Of a DNA stretch of 64,000 bases, positions 8,782-17,375 are shown one piece after another. The position numbers and the translations under genes are program-made. The DNA is from Kibdelosporangium banguiense (lineage in GTDB: Bacteria; Actinomycetota; Actinomycetes; Mycobacteriales; Pseudonocardiaceae), in assembly GCF_017876405.1 (NCBI RefSeq), contig NZ_JAGINW010000001.1, forward strand, positions 496,001-560,000. Direction: 5' to 3'. The first letter of the stretch is position 1. The number at the start of each line of letters is the position of its first letter. Under the pieces are notes generated by a model. That model did no database searches. It was not told the DNA's origin and saw only the letters and a program-made list of their open reading frames with translations.

Positions 8782-10279
8782 ATCAGCGTCGGCCGGTCGG
8801 CTTCGAACGCCTCCCTCAGCGCGCCCGCAAGGTCATCCGGTTCAGTGATGCCATGGCACCCGAAGGAACGCGCGAGAGCCGCGAAATCAGGTGACGGCAG
8901 GTCGACGGCGATCGGGTTGTCGCCGCGCGCCTGCATCTCTCGTTTGATCTCGCCGTATCCACCGTTGTCGACGACGATGACCGGGAGCGGCATACGCAGC
9001 GCCGCCGCTGTCGCAAGCTCGGGTGCGGTGAACATGAAGCCGCCATGGCCGTGCAGCGCGGCCACTCTGGCGAACTGGCGGCCGAGTTTCGCACCGATGG
9101 CCGCGGGCAGGCCGAGACCCGTTGGATACAGAAACGGGCCGGGCACATATCGCGGCACCGTAGTAGCAGGCCATCGCACTGTCACCGGCCAGGATTCCGT
9201 CCCGGCAGAGCACGTCGGTCAACGCGCCCACGATGGACAACCACGCACCGCCTCCACCTCAGCTTCGGTGGCGATCCTGGCGCGCCACTTGTAGGCGCGT
9301 TCCGGGTCAGAGCGGGACTCCACCAACGGCAGCAAGGCGGCGAGTGTTTGTGCGGCGTCGCCGACCAGCGTTATGTCCGGCAGCGCGTTGGTCACGATCT
9401 GGACGGGGTCGATGTCGATCCGGATCAGCTCACCGTTGAAAGTGAGCGGGCCGTTCCATAGATCGGACGGCGCCAATTCAGTGCCGACGGCCAGCACCAC
9501 GTCGCAATCGGCCACGAACTCGGCCGTGGAAGGGGGATGAAGTCCGGCTCCGAGGCTGTAAGCGTGGTCTTCCGGCAGGATGCCTTTACCGTTAGCAGTC
9601 GAGACAACCGGCGCCGCCAGACGGGTCGCGAGTTGGGCCACCTCGGCAGCGGCGGCGCCTGCACCGCCGCCAACAATGATCCCTGGCCTGTGCGCGGATC
9701 GCAGAGCTACCGCCGCGACGACTGGGTCCGCCGTCGTCCGGTGATCGCGACTGGGTCGATGATTCTGATGTCCGCCACCGCGTCGAGCAGGTCGAACGGA
9801 ATCTCCAGGTGGCGAGGGCGTCGGCGACCGGACGTCATCTCGGCAAACGCTTGCGCAACAGCCAAAGAGATCTCGCCGACACTCAGAACCCGGTGGCTCC
9901 CTGCGGTGACCGTCTCCATCGCGCCGGTCTGGTCTCGTACTTCGTGCAACATCCCGGGCCCGCGGCCGGGGTGGTCGGCGGGTGGGCCCGGCGAGATCAA
10001 CAGTATGGGCACAGAATCCGAGTAGGCCTGTGCAGCGGCCGTCGCCGCGTTCAGGATCCCGGGCCCACTGGTGATGATGCAGACACCTGGCTTGCCTGTG
10101 GCACGGGCATATCCGTCGGCAGCGAATCCAGCGCCTTGTTCGTGTCGAGGTGAGATGTGCTGGATGCCCAGGTGTGCGTAGATCCCGAGGTTGTGGGTTC
10201 CGGAAATGCCGAACACTACTTCCACCTCGTGGGCCGCGAGGGATTCCACCAGCGCGGCGCCGCCAGTCATCCTGGGCAC
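8763..10279 (-). pseudogene. TPP-dependent acetolactate-synthase-like enzyme, three frameshifts
   Basis: The frame starts at the GTG at 10279 (a second start is the ATG at 10270), overlapping the TAG of the upstream synthetase as TAGTG. Frame 1 gives the TPP pyrimidine domain (FGISGTHNLGIYAHL, HEQGAGFAADGYARATGKPG). It breaks near 9720-9745 and resumes as VAAVALRSAHRPGIIVGGG and the central domain down to about 9230. A second shift there leads into VGALTDVLCRDG/LAGDSAMACYYGA. A third near 9155-9170 leads into GPFLYPTGLGLPAAIGAKLG and the PP domain (GHGGFMFT, VIVVDNGGYGEIK). All domains remain, but three single-base-type shifts prevent one product. When intact it would be a 2-oxoacid decarboxylase or carboligase of about 505 residues. 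Confidence 0.82.
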
Positions 10280-12258
10280 TACGAGACCTCTACGACAAGC
10301 GCGTCCACGGCAAGAGGACCGTCCACAGTGACGCGCACCGGATTAAGCTCGACTTCGGCGATATCCGGACGTGCTGTGATCAGCTCGGAGACCGCGGCGA
10401 TCAAATCGGCCAGGCCCCGTTTGTCCACTGCGGACCGGCCACGCCATCCGTCGAGCAGGGGTGCGCAGCGCAGCCGATGGAGCATTTCCAGAGCCTGTTG
10501 TGAGTCGACTGGCGCAAGTTCGACTGTCGTGTCGCGACGGAGTTCTACCTCGATGCCCCCGGCGCCGACCATGACCACTGGTCCGAAGGACGGGTCTCGG
10601 CGAGCGCCTACGATCATTTCGACCACGTGCGGCCGGGTGTCCATCTCTTCGACGACGTATCGGCCTGGCCCAATCCGCGCGACCAGGTCCGCATGGGCGG
10701 CGACGACTTCGTTCCTGTCTGTCAGCCCGAGCACCACACCGCCGGCTTCGCTCTTGTGCGACAGCCAGTCCGCCTTCAGAACGTACGGCGCGCGCAGGCT
10801 CTCCAACTGGACCACCCCGTTGACCTCGGCATACGCCGGGAACCGGACCCCAATCGCGCTGAGGAGCTCCCGGGCAGCCAGATAGCCGGAGCCCACAGTG
10901 CCCGTCAGTCGACCGACTCGGGACATGGCTCGCGGCACGGCCCGCGGTGACCGCACTCCCCCGCCGAGTGCGGTCAGCGCGGAGTCGACGTCCCGATACA
11001 CCGGGATGCCCTGGTTCCGCAGTGCATCCACTGTGGAACACGACTCAGACATGCTGTGGACCACAGTAGCCGGGCCGAGTTCAGCGACCACTTCCAGCTC
11101 ACGGCCCTGCAGGGTTGCCGTGTCCACGCCGTAGCTGCCGAAATACCCGGTCAGCAGCACGGTGTCGACTTCTTCGCTTGACGTGAGCATGCCTGCGACG
11201 CGGCTGTAGACCCCGAGGTCCTGTTCGCCCGCACCAGCGAGATCGACCGGGTTACGGGTGGTGGCCCCCTCCGGAAGCCACTGCGCGAGCTGCGCGGACA
11301 GTGCGTCCGAAAGTCTGGGGACCCGCAGCCCGGCAGCGATCGCGAGGTCAGCCGCGATCGCGCCCTGACCGCCGCTGTCGGCAAGAATCGCGAGCCGATC
11401 TCCCGCCGGATTTGTCCGGAGCAAAAGCTGAGCCACAGCGGCTGCCTCGGCAGGAGTGCGGACACGGATCGCGCCCGCAGCGCGGCACGCGGCATCGACG
11501 ACGTCCAATGGCGCCGTCAGAGCGCCGGTGTGCGAACGCGCTGCTTCTCGGCTCGCGTCGCTTCCACCGACTGTGAGGAGGACCGTCGGTTTACCAGCCT
11601 CCCGAAGCCGTGCGACGGTACGCACCAGGACGCGACCATCGCCGAAGTCCTCGGCGTACAGCGCGACCATCCGTGTCGGCTCGTGGTCCACGAGGTCTTC
11701 CAGAACATCCCGGATCGTGACGTCCGTCTGGTTGCCGACCGACACGAACCGGGACACGCCGATGCCCTGGGCCGCCGCGAGGTTGGCGATCTCAACGCCG
11801 AGCTGTCCGCTTTGGGAGACGATTCCCAGCGAACCGGCCGTAAAGCTCCCCCACGCGAGCCGCAGTTCGGCCGCGGCGTCGTAGAGACCCAGGCAGTTGG
11901 GGCCGATCATCCGGGCACTGGCCGCCTGGACCCGCTTGCCCAGATCCTCTTCGAAACCACCAGCCGAGATGACGATCAATCCGCGAACGCCGAGTTCGAG
12001 CGCCTCGTCAACGACTACGCCGGCCGTCGATGCCGGAATCGTCAGAACAACGAGTTCTGGGACCTCTGGCAAGTCGCTGAGACGGCGATACGACGGCCGA
12101 TCAAGCACAATGGAAGCCGTGGCGTTGACGAGGTACACCGCTCGGCGGTGTACGGCGGAGATGGCACCACGCGCGAGCCAGTTACCCCATTTCGCGGGGT
12201 GGTCACTGGCGCCGACGACTGCCACGGATGCGGGGTCACGGAAGACCGCTAGGGTCAT
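10279..12258 (-). CDS. Acyl-CoA synthetase, ADP-forming
   Basis: 659 residues from the ATG at 12258, which overlaps the stop of the upstream dehydrogenase as ATGA. Fused alpha and beta parts of an ADP-forming acid-CoA ligase are present. The N-terminal CoA-binding domain has VVGASDHPAKWGN and MIGPNCLGLYD. The ligase domain has GIVSQSGQLGVEIANLAAAQ and the phosphorylatable His in ARSHTGALTAP. The C-terminal ATP-grasp half has LKADWLSHKSEAGGVVLGL, VGAGGIEVEL and EVELNPVRV. It interconverts acyl-CoA plus ADP/Pi with free acid plus ATP in the cytosol. In this operon it probably handles short branched acyl-CoA or the acid left by the TPP enzyme; the substrate is inference. Confidence 0.88.
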   Translation of the reverse strand: MTLAVFRDPASVAVVGASDHPAKWGNWLARGAISAVHRRAVYLVNATASIVLDRPSYRRLSDLPEVPELVVLTIPASTAGVVVDEALELGVRGLIVISAGGFEEDLGKRVQAASARMIGPNCLGLYDAAAELRLAWGSFTAGSLGIVSQSGQLGVEIANLAAAQGIGVSRFVSVGNQTDVTIRDVLEDLVDHEPTRMVALYAEDFGDGRVLVRTVARLREAGKPTVLLTVGGSDASREAARSHTGALTAPLDVVDAACRAAGAIRVRTPAEAAAVAQLLLRTNPAGDRLAILADSGGQGAIAADLAIAAGLRVPRLSDALSAQLAQWLPEGATTRNPVDLAGAGEQDLGVYSRVAGMLTSSEEVDTVLLTGYFGSYGVDTATLQGRELEVVAELGPATVVHSMSESCSTVDALRNQGIPVYRDVDSALTALGGGVRSPRAVPRAMSRVGRLTGTVGSGYLAARELLSAIGVRFPAYAEVNGVVQLESLRAPYVLKADWLSHKSEAGGVVLGLTDRNEVVAAHADLVARIGPGRYVVEEMDTRPHVVEMIVGARRDPSFGPVVMVGAGGIEVELRRDTTVELAPVDSQQALEMLHRLRCAPLLDGWRGRSAVDKRGLADLIAAVSELITARPDIAEVELNPVRVTVDGPLAVDALVVEVS

Positions 12259-13421
12259 GGCCGGGCCAGCCGACGGGAGATGACCAGCCGTTGGATGTCG
12301 GAGGTGCCCTCTTCGATCTCCTCCAGTTTGGCGTCGCGCATCCATTTCTCGGCGAGGAACTCCTGGGAGTACCCCCAGCCGCCGAGTGTCTGGACGGCGG
12401 CCCAGGTGCACCACATCGCGTTCTCCGAGCTGACGAGCTTGGCCATCGCGGCTTCCGGGGTGACGTCCTCGCCCGCGTCGAAAAGCTGGGCTGCGCGCGT
12501 TGTCAACAGCCGTGAAATATCCACCTTGGTGGCCATATCGGCGAGCCGGAACGCGACCGCCTGATGCTCGATGATCGGTACGCCGAACTGCTGGCGCTGC
12601 TTCGCGTAGTCCGTAGCCAGGTCCAGCGCGGCGCGGGACAGACCGGTGGTGGCGGCACCGATGAGAATCCGGGAGGCGTCGAACGTACGCATCAGACCGT
12701 AGAAACCCTGGCCCTCCTCACCGAGCCGGTTCACCACAGGGACCTGGACGTTGTCCAGGAACACCTCGGCGTTGACGATCGCGCGTTGGCCCAGTTTTCG
12801 CATCGGCTTGCCCACTGTGAGGCCCTTGGACTCGCGATCGACGACGAATGCGGTCACCCCTTTGCTGCGCGATCCTGGATTCACCGTCGCGAAGATCACG
12901 AACGACTGCGCGTAGGGCGCGTTGGAGATCCAGGTCTTCTGTCCGTTGAGGACGTAGTGGTCCCCTCGCCGGGCCGCCGTGGTGCGCAGGGAGGCCGCGT
13001 CGGAGCCGACATCGGGCTCGGTGACTGCGAGCGCTGTCAAAGGCGGGTCGACTCCGCACAGCGGTTCCAGCCAACGTGCACGTTGCTCAGCGGAACCGAG
13101 CTCCAGGATCGGCGCGGCGTAGAAACCATTGGAGGTGATCAGATTGCCGATCCCGATGTCGCCGCGGCACAGCTCTTCCTGGACCCTGACCTGGGTCAGC
13201 AGATCCGTGACACCGCCGCCACCGGCATCCGCGGGCAGCATGAAAGCCGTCAGCCCGATTTTCGCCGCCGCACGCCACAGGTCCAGCGGGGATTCGACCT
13301 GCGCGTCGTCCACCGCACGGGCCACAGGCCTGATGTCGCGCTCTGCGAAGTCCGTTGCCAGTTCGAGGAACTGGCGCTGCTCGGCAGTCAACTGGATCGC
13401 GTCACGAACTGGGCGTGCCAT
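12255..13421 (-). CDS. Acyl-CoA dehydrogenase
   Basis: 388 residues from the ATG at 13421, behind the strong site GGAGGAGTC. It is a standard-length FAD acyl-CoA dehydrogenase. The N-terminal helical domain carries LTAEQRQFLELATDFAERD. The beta domain has LTALAVTEPDVGSDAASLRT and GQKTWISNAPYA. The C-terminal domain has RQQFGVPIIEHQAVAFRLAD and GGWGYSQEFLAEKWMRD, followed by EIEEGTSDIQR, which holds the catalytic Glu region. It should form the 2,3-enoyl-CoA of a short or branched acyl-CoA, the step after branched-chain oxoacid dehydrogenase. It is the first gene of the operon with the ADP-forming ligase and the TPP enzyme. Confidence 0.92.
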   Translation of the reverse strand: MARPVRDAIQLTAEQRQFLELATDFAERDIRPVARAVDDAQVESPLDLWRAAAKIGLTAFMLPADAGGGGVTDLLTQVRVQEELCRGDIGIGNLITSNGFYAAPILELGSAEQRARWLEPLCGVDPPLTALAVTEPDVGSDAASLRTTAARRGDHYVLNGQKTWISNAPYAQSFVIFATVNPGSRSKGVTAFVVDRESKGLTVGKPMRKLGQRAIVNAEVFLDNVQVPVVNRLGEEGQGFYGLMRTFDASRILIGAATTGLSRAALDLATDYAKQRQQFGVPIIEHQAVAFRLADMATKVDISRLLTTRAAQLFDAGEDVTPEAAMAKLVSSENAMWCTWAAVQTLGGWGYSQEFLAEKWMRDAKLEEIEEGTSDIQRLVISRRLARP

Positions 13422-13436
13422 GACTCCTCCGAAAAT

Positions 13437-13455
13437 TAACTGGCCAGTCAGTTAT
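13437..13455. promoter_or_regulatory. Operator-like inverted repeat, acyl-CoA dehydrogenase promoter
   Basis: TAACTG and CAGTTA arms flank GCCAGT, giving a near-palindrome directly upstream of the acyl-CoA dehydrogenase ribosome site. It shares AACTGG and CAGTCAGTTAT with the permease operator, but the spacer between them is 4 bases shorter. Confidence 0.55.
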
Positions 13456-13519
13456 ACAACTTCGCCTGCGGTGCAACGCTTTGTCAAGAGCGGGGCAGAT
13501 CCCTGTGATACTTCCACTC

Positions 13520-14090
13520 ATGACCTTGATCGGCCGCGCTGACGGTGGCTGATCTGCTGCGCCTGTCCGGCGGTCCGGGGCTACCGCTGCTGGCCCGTTG
13601 CATCGCCCGGTCTTCGCTCAGGGCCTGGTGCCTGCGGAGTTGTCGCGCGGCCGGCTGGACCAGGCGTGGCAGTGGATCAGCTTGATGGAGCAGTCCGTGG
13701 CCGAAAGCCGGGGCGGTGACGTGCCGGCCAACCGGGAGGGCCACATCGCGTTGAGCCGTGCAACCGTGCATATGGCCGACGAAGAGCCGACACAAGCCAT
13801 CGAATGGGCGAGCAAAGCGGCTCTGGCGTTCGGCGGGATCGACCATGTCCTGCAGGAGGTCGAATGCCGGGAGGTCCACGGCGGGAGCCACCCTTCCGCA
13901 CCTGACCGTTCGTGAGACAGAGGTCGCCCAGCTGGTTGCGGACGGTCTGACCAACAAGGAGATCATGCAGCGGCTACGGCTCAGCAGACGCACCGTCGAG
14001 ACACATGTCTCCAACATCCGGGCGAAACTGGATGTGACATCCAGGGCCGCGCTCGCCGCAGCGGTCATCCGTGCTGGTCAGTCGTCCTAG
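13520..14090 (+). pseudogene. LuxR/LAL-family regulator remnant
   Basis: Three pieces in different frames line up with a large LuxR (LAL) regulator. An ATG at 13520 gives MTLIGRADGG and then stops, like the start of LAL proteins. A middle piece reads LTVADLLRLSGGPGLPLLAR and then, from about 13598, a TPR-like helical segment (RGRLDQAWQWISLMEQSVAE; TQAIEWASKAALAFGG). The last piece is a complete GerE/LuxR helix-turn-helix: LTVRETEVAQLVADGLTNKE, then IMQRLRLSRRTVETHVSNIR. Most of the ATPase and TPR region (normally ~900 residues) is missing and at least two frameshifts separate the parts. No functional product is expected unless the HTH piece is made alone. Confidence 0.7.
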
Positions 14091-14095
14091 CCCGC

Positions 14096-14569
14096 TCAGG
14101 ATGCCTGAGCCGCGGCGACCGTGATCTTCTTCTTGCGCATGGGCTTGGTCTCCCCGACCATCGTGGTGTCCGGGCGGACGCCCAGTTGGTCAAGCAGTTC
14201 CAGGTCGTCACGCACGCAGTAGTGCGTCGCGAGCCGGCCGTCACGGCCCTCGTAGATGTGCACCTGTTCCACGCTGACCGTGCACCGAGTTGGTGCGACG
14301 CCGAGGTACTCACCTATGTGCACGCCTGAGAACCTCAACCGCACCACGATCGTGGTGCCTTCGGCTACCAATCCCAGCACGTCCCACCGCGCTTCGCTGA
14401 ACGATCGCCGCAACGCCTGGACGGAGCTTTTGAACCAGTCCGGTCCAGCCGACACACCGAGATCAGCGAAGTCGGGCGTCAGATAGTCGTCGATCTTCGA
14501 GATCTTCCCGTCGTTGAACGCCCGGCACAGCTCCAGCACAAGGCGCTTGTAATGAGCAGTCCCCGTCAT
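14096..14569 (-). CDS. SnoaL-like / ester-cyclase-type NTF2-fold protein
   Basis: 157 residues from the ATG at 14569, preceded by GAGGAAGC; the longer frame adds 20 residues with no ribosome site. The segment ELCRAFNDGKISKIDDYLTP, then WFKSSVQALRRSF and VRLRFSGVHIGEYLGVAPT, is typical of SnoaL-like proteins (about 130-150 residues, NTF2 fold). Such proteins include polyketide cyclases and many proteins of unknown role. The C-terminus ends in a basic tail (MRKKKITVAAAQ) unusual for the fold. It is single in its transcription unit between the LuxR remnant and the ABC-F gene. The substrate is unknown. Confidence 0.72.
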   Translation of the reverse strand: MTGTAHYKRLVLELCRAFNDGKISKIDDYLTPDFADLGVSAGPDWFKSSVQALRRSFSEARWDVLGLVAEGTTIVVRLRFSGVHIGEYLGVAPTRCTVSVEQVHIYEGRDGRLATHYCVRDDLELLDQLGVRPDTTMVGETKPMRKKKITVAAAQAS

Positions 14570-14814
14570 TGCTTCCTCGACTCTCTCCCCAGGAGGTCCC
14601 CTACCCCGGACAATGGTGGCCCACGGCAAAGATCAGCGCTTCGTGGTAATTACGCACATCCTGTCGAGCTTCTACGTACGAAGCTCCCGAACGTAGCGAC
14701 GTCGCACCTGTGGGTAGCCAAAGGGGCAACTCGCCGCGCTCCTCATGTCTTCAGCAGACGATCGAAAGTACCCACTAGACGTCTATCGACCGGTCGAGGT
14801 TCCACTTCGTTCTC

Positions 14815-16398
14815 TCACTTCACCTGGCCCTCCCGGAGGACCAGTTCGGCGCCGTCCCAACTGCGACGCAGCCACCGGTCGTGCGACGCGATCACGACGG
14901 CTCCCGGAGCGGACCGCAGCGCCTCCTCCAGCTCCTCGACGAGACTGAGCGACAGGTGGTTGGTGGGCTCGTCGAGCAACAGCACGTCCGGTGGGTTGCC
15001 GATCAGCATGGCCAAAGCCAGCCTGCGCCGCTGCCCGACCGACAGGTGGCTCACTGGGCGGTCCAGGTCATGCGGCGCGACCAGTCCCAGGTCGGACAGC
15101 GGGACCGAACCGGAGTAAAGCTGCCGCGCGGTCTTGGTCGGTTCGGCGAAGACGACGTCCTGTTCCAGCAAACCGATCCGGACGCCGTGCGCCTGGCGCA
15201 CCTCGCCGTCGTCGGGTGCGAGCCGACCGGCGAGCACCTGCAACAGGGTCGACTTCCCGGCGCCGTTCGAGCCAGTGATCATGAGCCGATCCCCCATCTC
15301 GACGTCGAGATTCCCGATGTCGAGACGGCTGTCGACCCGGATGTGGCGCAACGAGAGAGCCAGCTTGTCGGTCGACGGAGCCGTCGTCAGGTCCGCCGAG
15401 AACCGTAAGGGCTTCGGTGGCTTGCGGACCTGTGTACGGGTCAGCTCATCGAGCCGGTGTTGCGCGTTGCGGACGCGCCGGGAGATCTGTTTCTGAACGC
15501 GACCACCGAAGAAGTCGTAGCTCATCTTGTCGTTGTCGCGTGGTGCACGGTTATGCGCGACACCGCGCGCCGTGACGGCCACCGCGTGCTTGAGCTGTTT
15601 GAGCTCGCTCTGCTCGGTCTCGTACTGCTGCTCCCACCGCGCGCGTTCCGCGCGCTTCGCGTCGAGATAGTCCTTGTAGGCGCCGCCGTACAGCGTGGTC
15701 CCGTCGCGTGTCGGATCCAGGTCGATGATGGCCGTGCAGACAGCGTCGAGGAAGACCCGGTCATGGGACGCCACGACGACCACCCCGGGCAGCCGATTGA
15801 GCCGGCTCTCCAGGAAGACCATGGCGTCGTCATCCAGGTGGTTCGTCGGCTCATCCAGCAGCAACGCCTGCGGTTGCCTGATCAGCAACGCGGCCAGGCC
15901 GAGCCGGGACCGTTGACCACCCGACAGCGAGCCGAGCAATCGGTCAGTGCCGATACCGGCGAGGCCGAGGCCTTCAAGCACGAGTGCCGCACGCCTGTCG
16001 GCATCCCAGATGTCGTGCGCCTGCGCCCACTCCAGAACGTCGCCGTACTCCGACAACGCTTCAGGATCGTCGAGCTGGCCACTGAGATGAGCCAGCCGTT
16101 GCTCCGCCACGCGGATCTCCGCCAACGCGTCGTCGATGACGTCCTGAACCGACTGGCCCAGACCGTAAGGCGACTCCTGCGTCAGGAATCCGTAGTCCGG
16201 CGGTCGGATGATCTCGCCGTTGTCGGGTTCCTCGGCTCCCGCGAGGAGCCGGAGCAACGTGGACTTGCCCGCACCGTTCTCGCCAACCAGGCCCAGGCGC
16301 TGGCCGGGAGACGCGGTCAGGGACACGCCGTCGAGCACGCGCCGGTCTTCGTAGACCTTGCCGAGATCGCGGGCAAGCAGATAGGGGGATTTAGACAT
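14815..16398 (-). CDS. ABC-F ribosome-associated ATPase, antibiotic-resistance type
   Basis: 527 residues from the ATG at 16398; an alternative ATG at 16431 adds 11 residues. Two ABC domains and no membrane segments define an ABC-F protein. Domain 1 has Walker A GENGAGKST, signature LSGGQRSRL and LLLDEPTNHLDDD. Domain 2 has GSNGAGKST, LSVGQRRRLALAML and LLLDEPTNHLSLS. Between them is the charged linker (YETEQSELKQLKHAV, then NDKMSYDFFGGRVQKQISRR) that enters the ribosomal tRNA site. The linker type resembles actinomycete macrolide/lincosamide self-resistance proteins such as TlrC, OleB and LmrC, so target protection is the likely role; housekeeping translation functions are possible. It is divergent from modA. 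Confidence 0.85.
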   Translation of the reverse strand: MSKSPYLLARDLGKVYEDRRVLDGVSLTASPGQRLGLVGENGAGKSTLLRLLAGAEEPDNGEIIRPPDYGFLTQESPYGLGQSVQDVIDDALAEIRVAEQRLAHLSGQLDDPEALSEYGDVLEWAQAHDIWDADRRAALVLEGLGLAGIGTDRLLGSLSGGQRSRLGLAALLIRQPQALLLDEPTNHLDDDAMVFLESRLNRLPGVVVVASHDRVFLDAVCTAIIDLDPTRDGTTLYGGAYKDYLDAKRAERARWEQQYETEQSELKQLKHAVAVTARGVAHNRAPRDNDKMSYDFFGGRVQKQISRRVRNAQHRLDELTRTQVRKPPKPLRFSADLTTAPSTDKLALSLRHIRVDSRLDIGNLDVEMGDRLMITGSNGAGKSTLLQVLAGRLAPDDGEVRQAHGVRIGLLEQDVVFAEPTKTARQLYSGSVPLSDLGLVAPHDLDRPVSHLSVGQRRRLALAMLIGNPPDVLLLDEPTNHLSLSLVEELEEALRSAPGAVVIASHDRWLRRSWDGAELVLREGQVK

Positions 16399-16471
16399 CG
16401 CACACCGCCGTGAAAGCTCATGGGTGGACATCCGCCGGGCGAGCAGCCTCGGGCGCGGACGGGTGGCGATG

Positions 16472-16483
16472 TCAGATCTTCAT
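16472..16483 (-). other. Minimal ORF (Met-Lys-Ile) in the ABC-F leader
   Basis: ATG AAG ATC TGA lies 74 bases upstream of the ABC-F start, on the same strand. Complementary segments GACATC and GATGTC follow it before the gene. Resistance ABC-F genes are often controlled by short leader peptides, but no Shine-Dalgarno site is visible, so this may be chance. Confidence 0.2.
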
Positions 16484-16579
16484 GGTGATTACAACGCTAA
16501 CAACATCCGCAAACGAATATTGGACCTCCGCGAATGCTGACGTAGATTGCGTACAGTTCCGCAGATACGGAGGTTTGCC

Positions 16580-17350
16580 GTGAAGAGACTGGTGGCGCTG
16601 CTCGTGGCGTCGATCGCACTGGCCGGGTGTGGCAGCACTGGTCAACAGCAGCCCGCAGCCACTGGTCCGGCCACCTCGGGCCAGAACGTCACCGGCGAGA
16701 TCACGGTGTTCGCCGCGGCGTCGTTGACCGAGACGTTCACCCAGCTCGGCAAAGACTTCGAGGCCGCCAACCCGGGCGCGAAGGTCAAGTTCAACTTCGG
16801 CGGCAGCTCGGCACTGGCTCAGCAGATCAACCAGGGCGCGCCCGCAGACGTGTTCGCGTCGGCCAGCCCGACGAACATGAAGCAGGTCACGGAGACCGGT
16901 GCGGTCACGTTCGTGCGCAACAAACTGCAGATCGCGGTAGGCAAGGGCAACCCGCTGAAGATCGCAACGCTGGCCGATGTGATCAAGCCGGAGGTGAAGC
17001 TGGCGCTCTGCGCGGAGCAGGTCCCGTGTGGCGCGGCGGCGAAGAAGGCGTTCGAGGCGGCCAAGCTGACGCCCAAGCCGGTCACGCTGGAGCAGGACGT
17101 CAAGGCGACGCTGACGAAGGTCAAGCTCGGCGAGGTCGACGCCGCGCTGGTTTACCGGACAGACGTCGCCGCCGCGGCCAAGGATGTGGACGGCGTGGAC
17201 TTCCCGGAGGCCGCGCAGGCGATCAACGACTACCCGATCGTGACGCTGCCCAAGGCGCCGAACTCCGCCGGTGGCAAGGCGTTCATGGACTTCGTGCTGT
17301 CCGACAAGGGCCGTCAGGTGCTGGCCAAGGCAGGGTTCGACGCCCCGTGA
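16580..17350 (+). CDS. modA: Molybdate ABC transporter, substrate-binding lipoprotein
   Basis: 256 residues from the GTG at 16580, 6 bases after GGAGG. The signal peptide ends in the lipobox IALAGC, so the protein is anchored outside the membrane. The mature domain is a type II periplasmic binding fold with the ModA hallmarks: ITVFAAASLTETFTQLGKDF near the N-terminus, NFGGSSALAQQINQGAPADVFASAS (anion-contact Ser residues), and a C-terminal GKAFMDFVLSDKGRQVLAKAGF. Length fits ModA (about 250). It delivers molybdate or tungstate to ModB and leads the modABC operon, separated by 25 bases from modB. No ModE-type box was found upstream. Confidence 0.93.
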   Translation: MKRLVALLVASIALAGCGSTGQQQPAATGPATSGQNVTGEITVFAAASLTETFTQLGKDFEAANPGAKVKFNFGGSSALAQQINQGAPADVFASASPTNMKQVTETGAVTFVRNKLQIAVGKGNPLKIATLADVIKPEVKLALCAEQVPCGAAAKKAFEAAKLTPKPVTLEQDVKATLTKVKLGEVDAALVYRTDVAAAAKDVDGVDFPEAAQAINDYPIVTLPKAPNSAGGKAFMDFVLSDKGRQVLAKAGFDAP

Positions 17351-17375
17351 CGCGGCCAGCGCCCACACTTGCACC

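Noticed and set aside
15457..16413. Plus-strand frame opposite the ABC-F gene
   Set aside because: A high-GC shadow frame; the opposite strand has both Walker and signature motifs.
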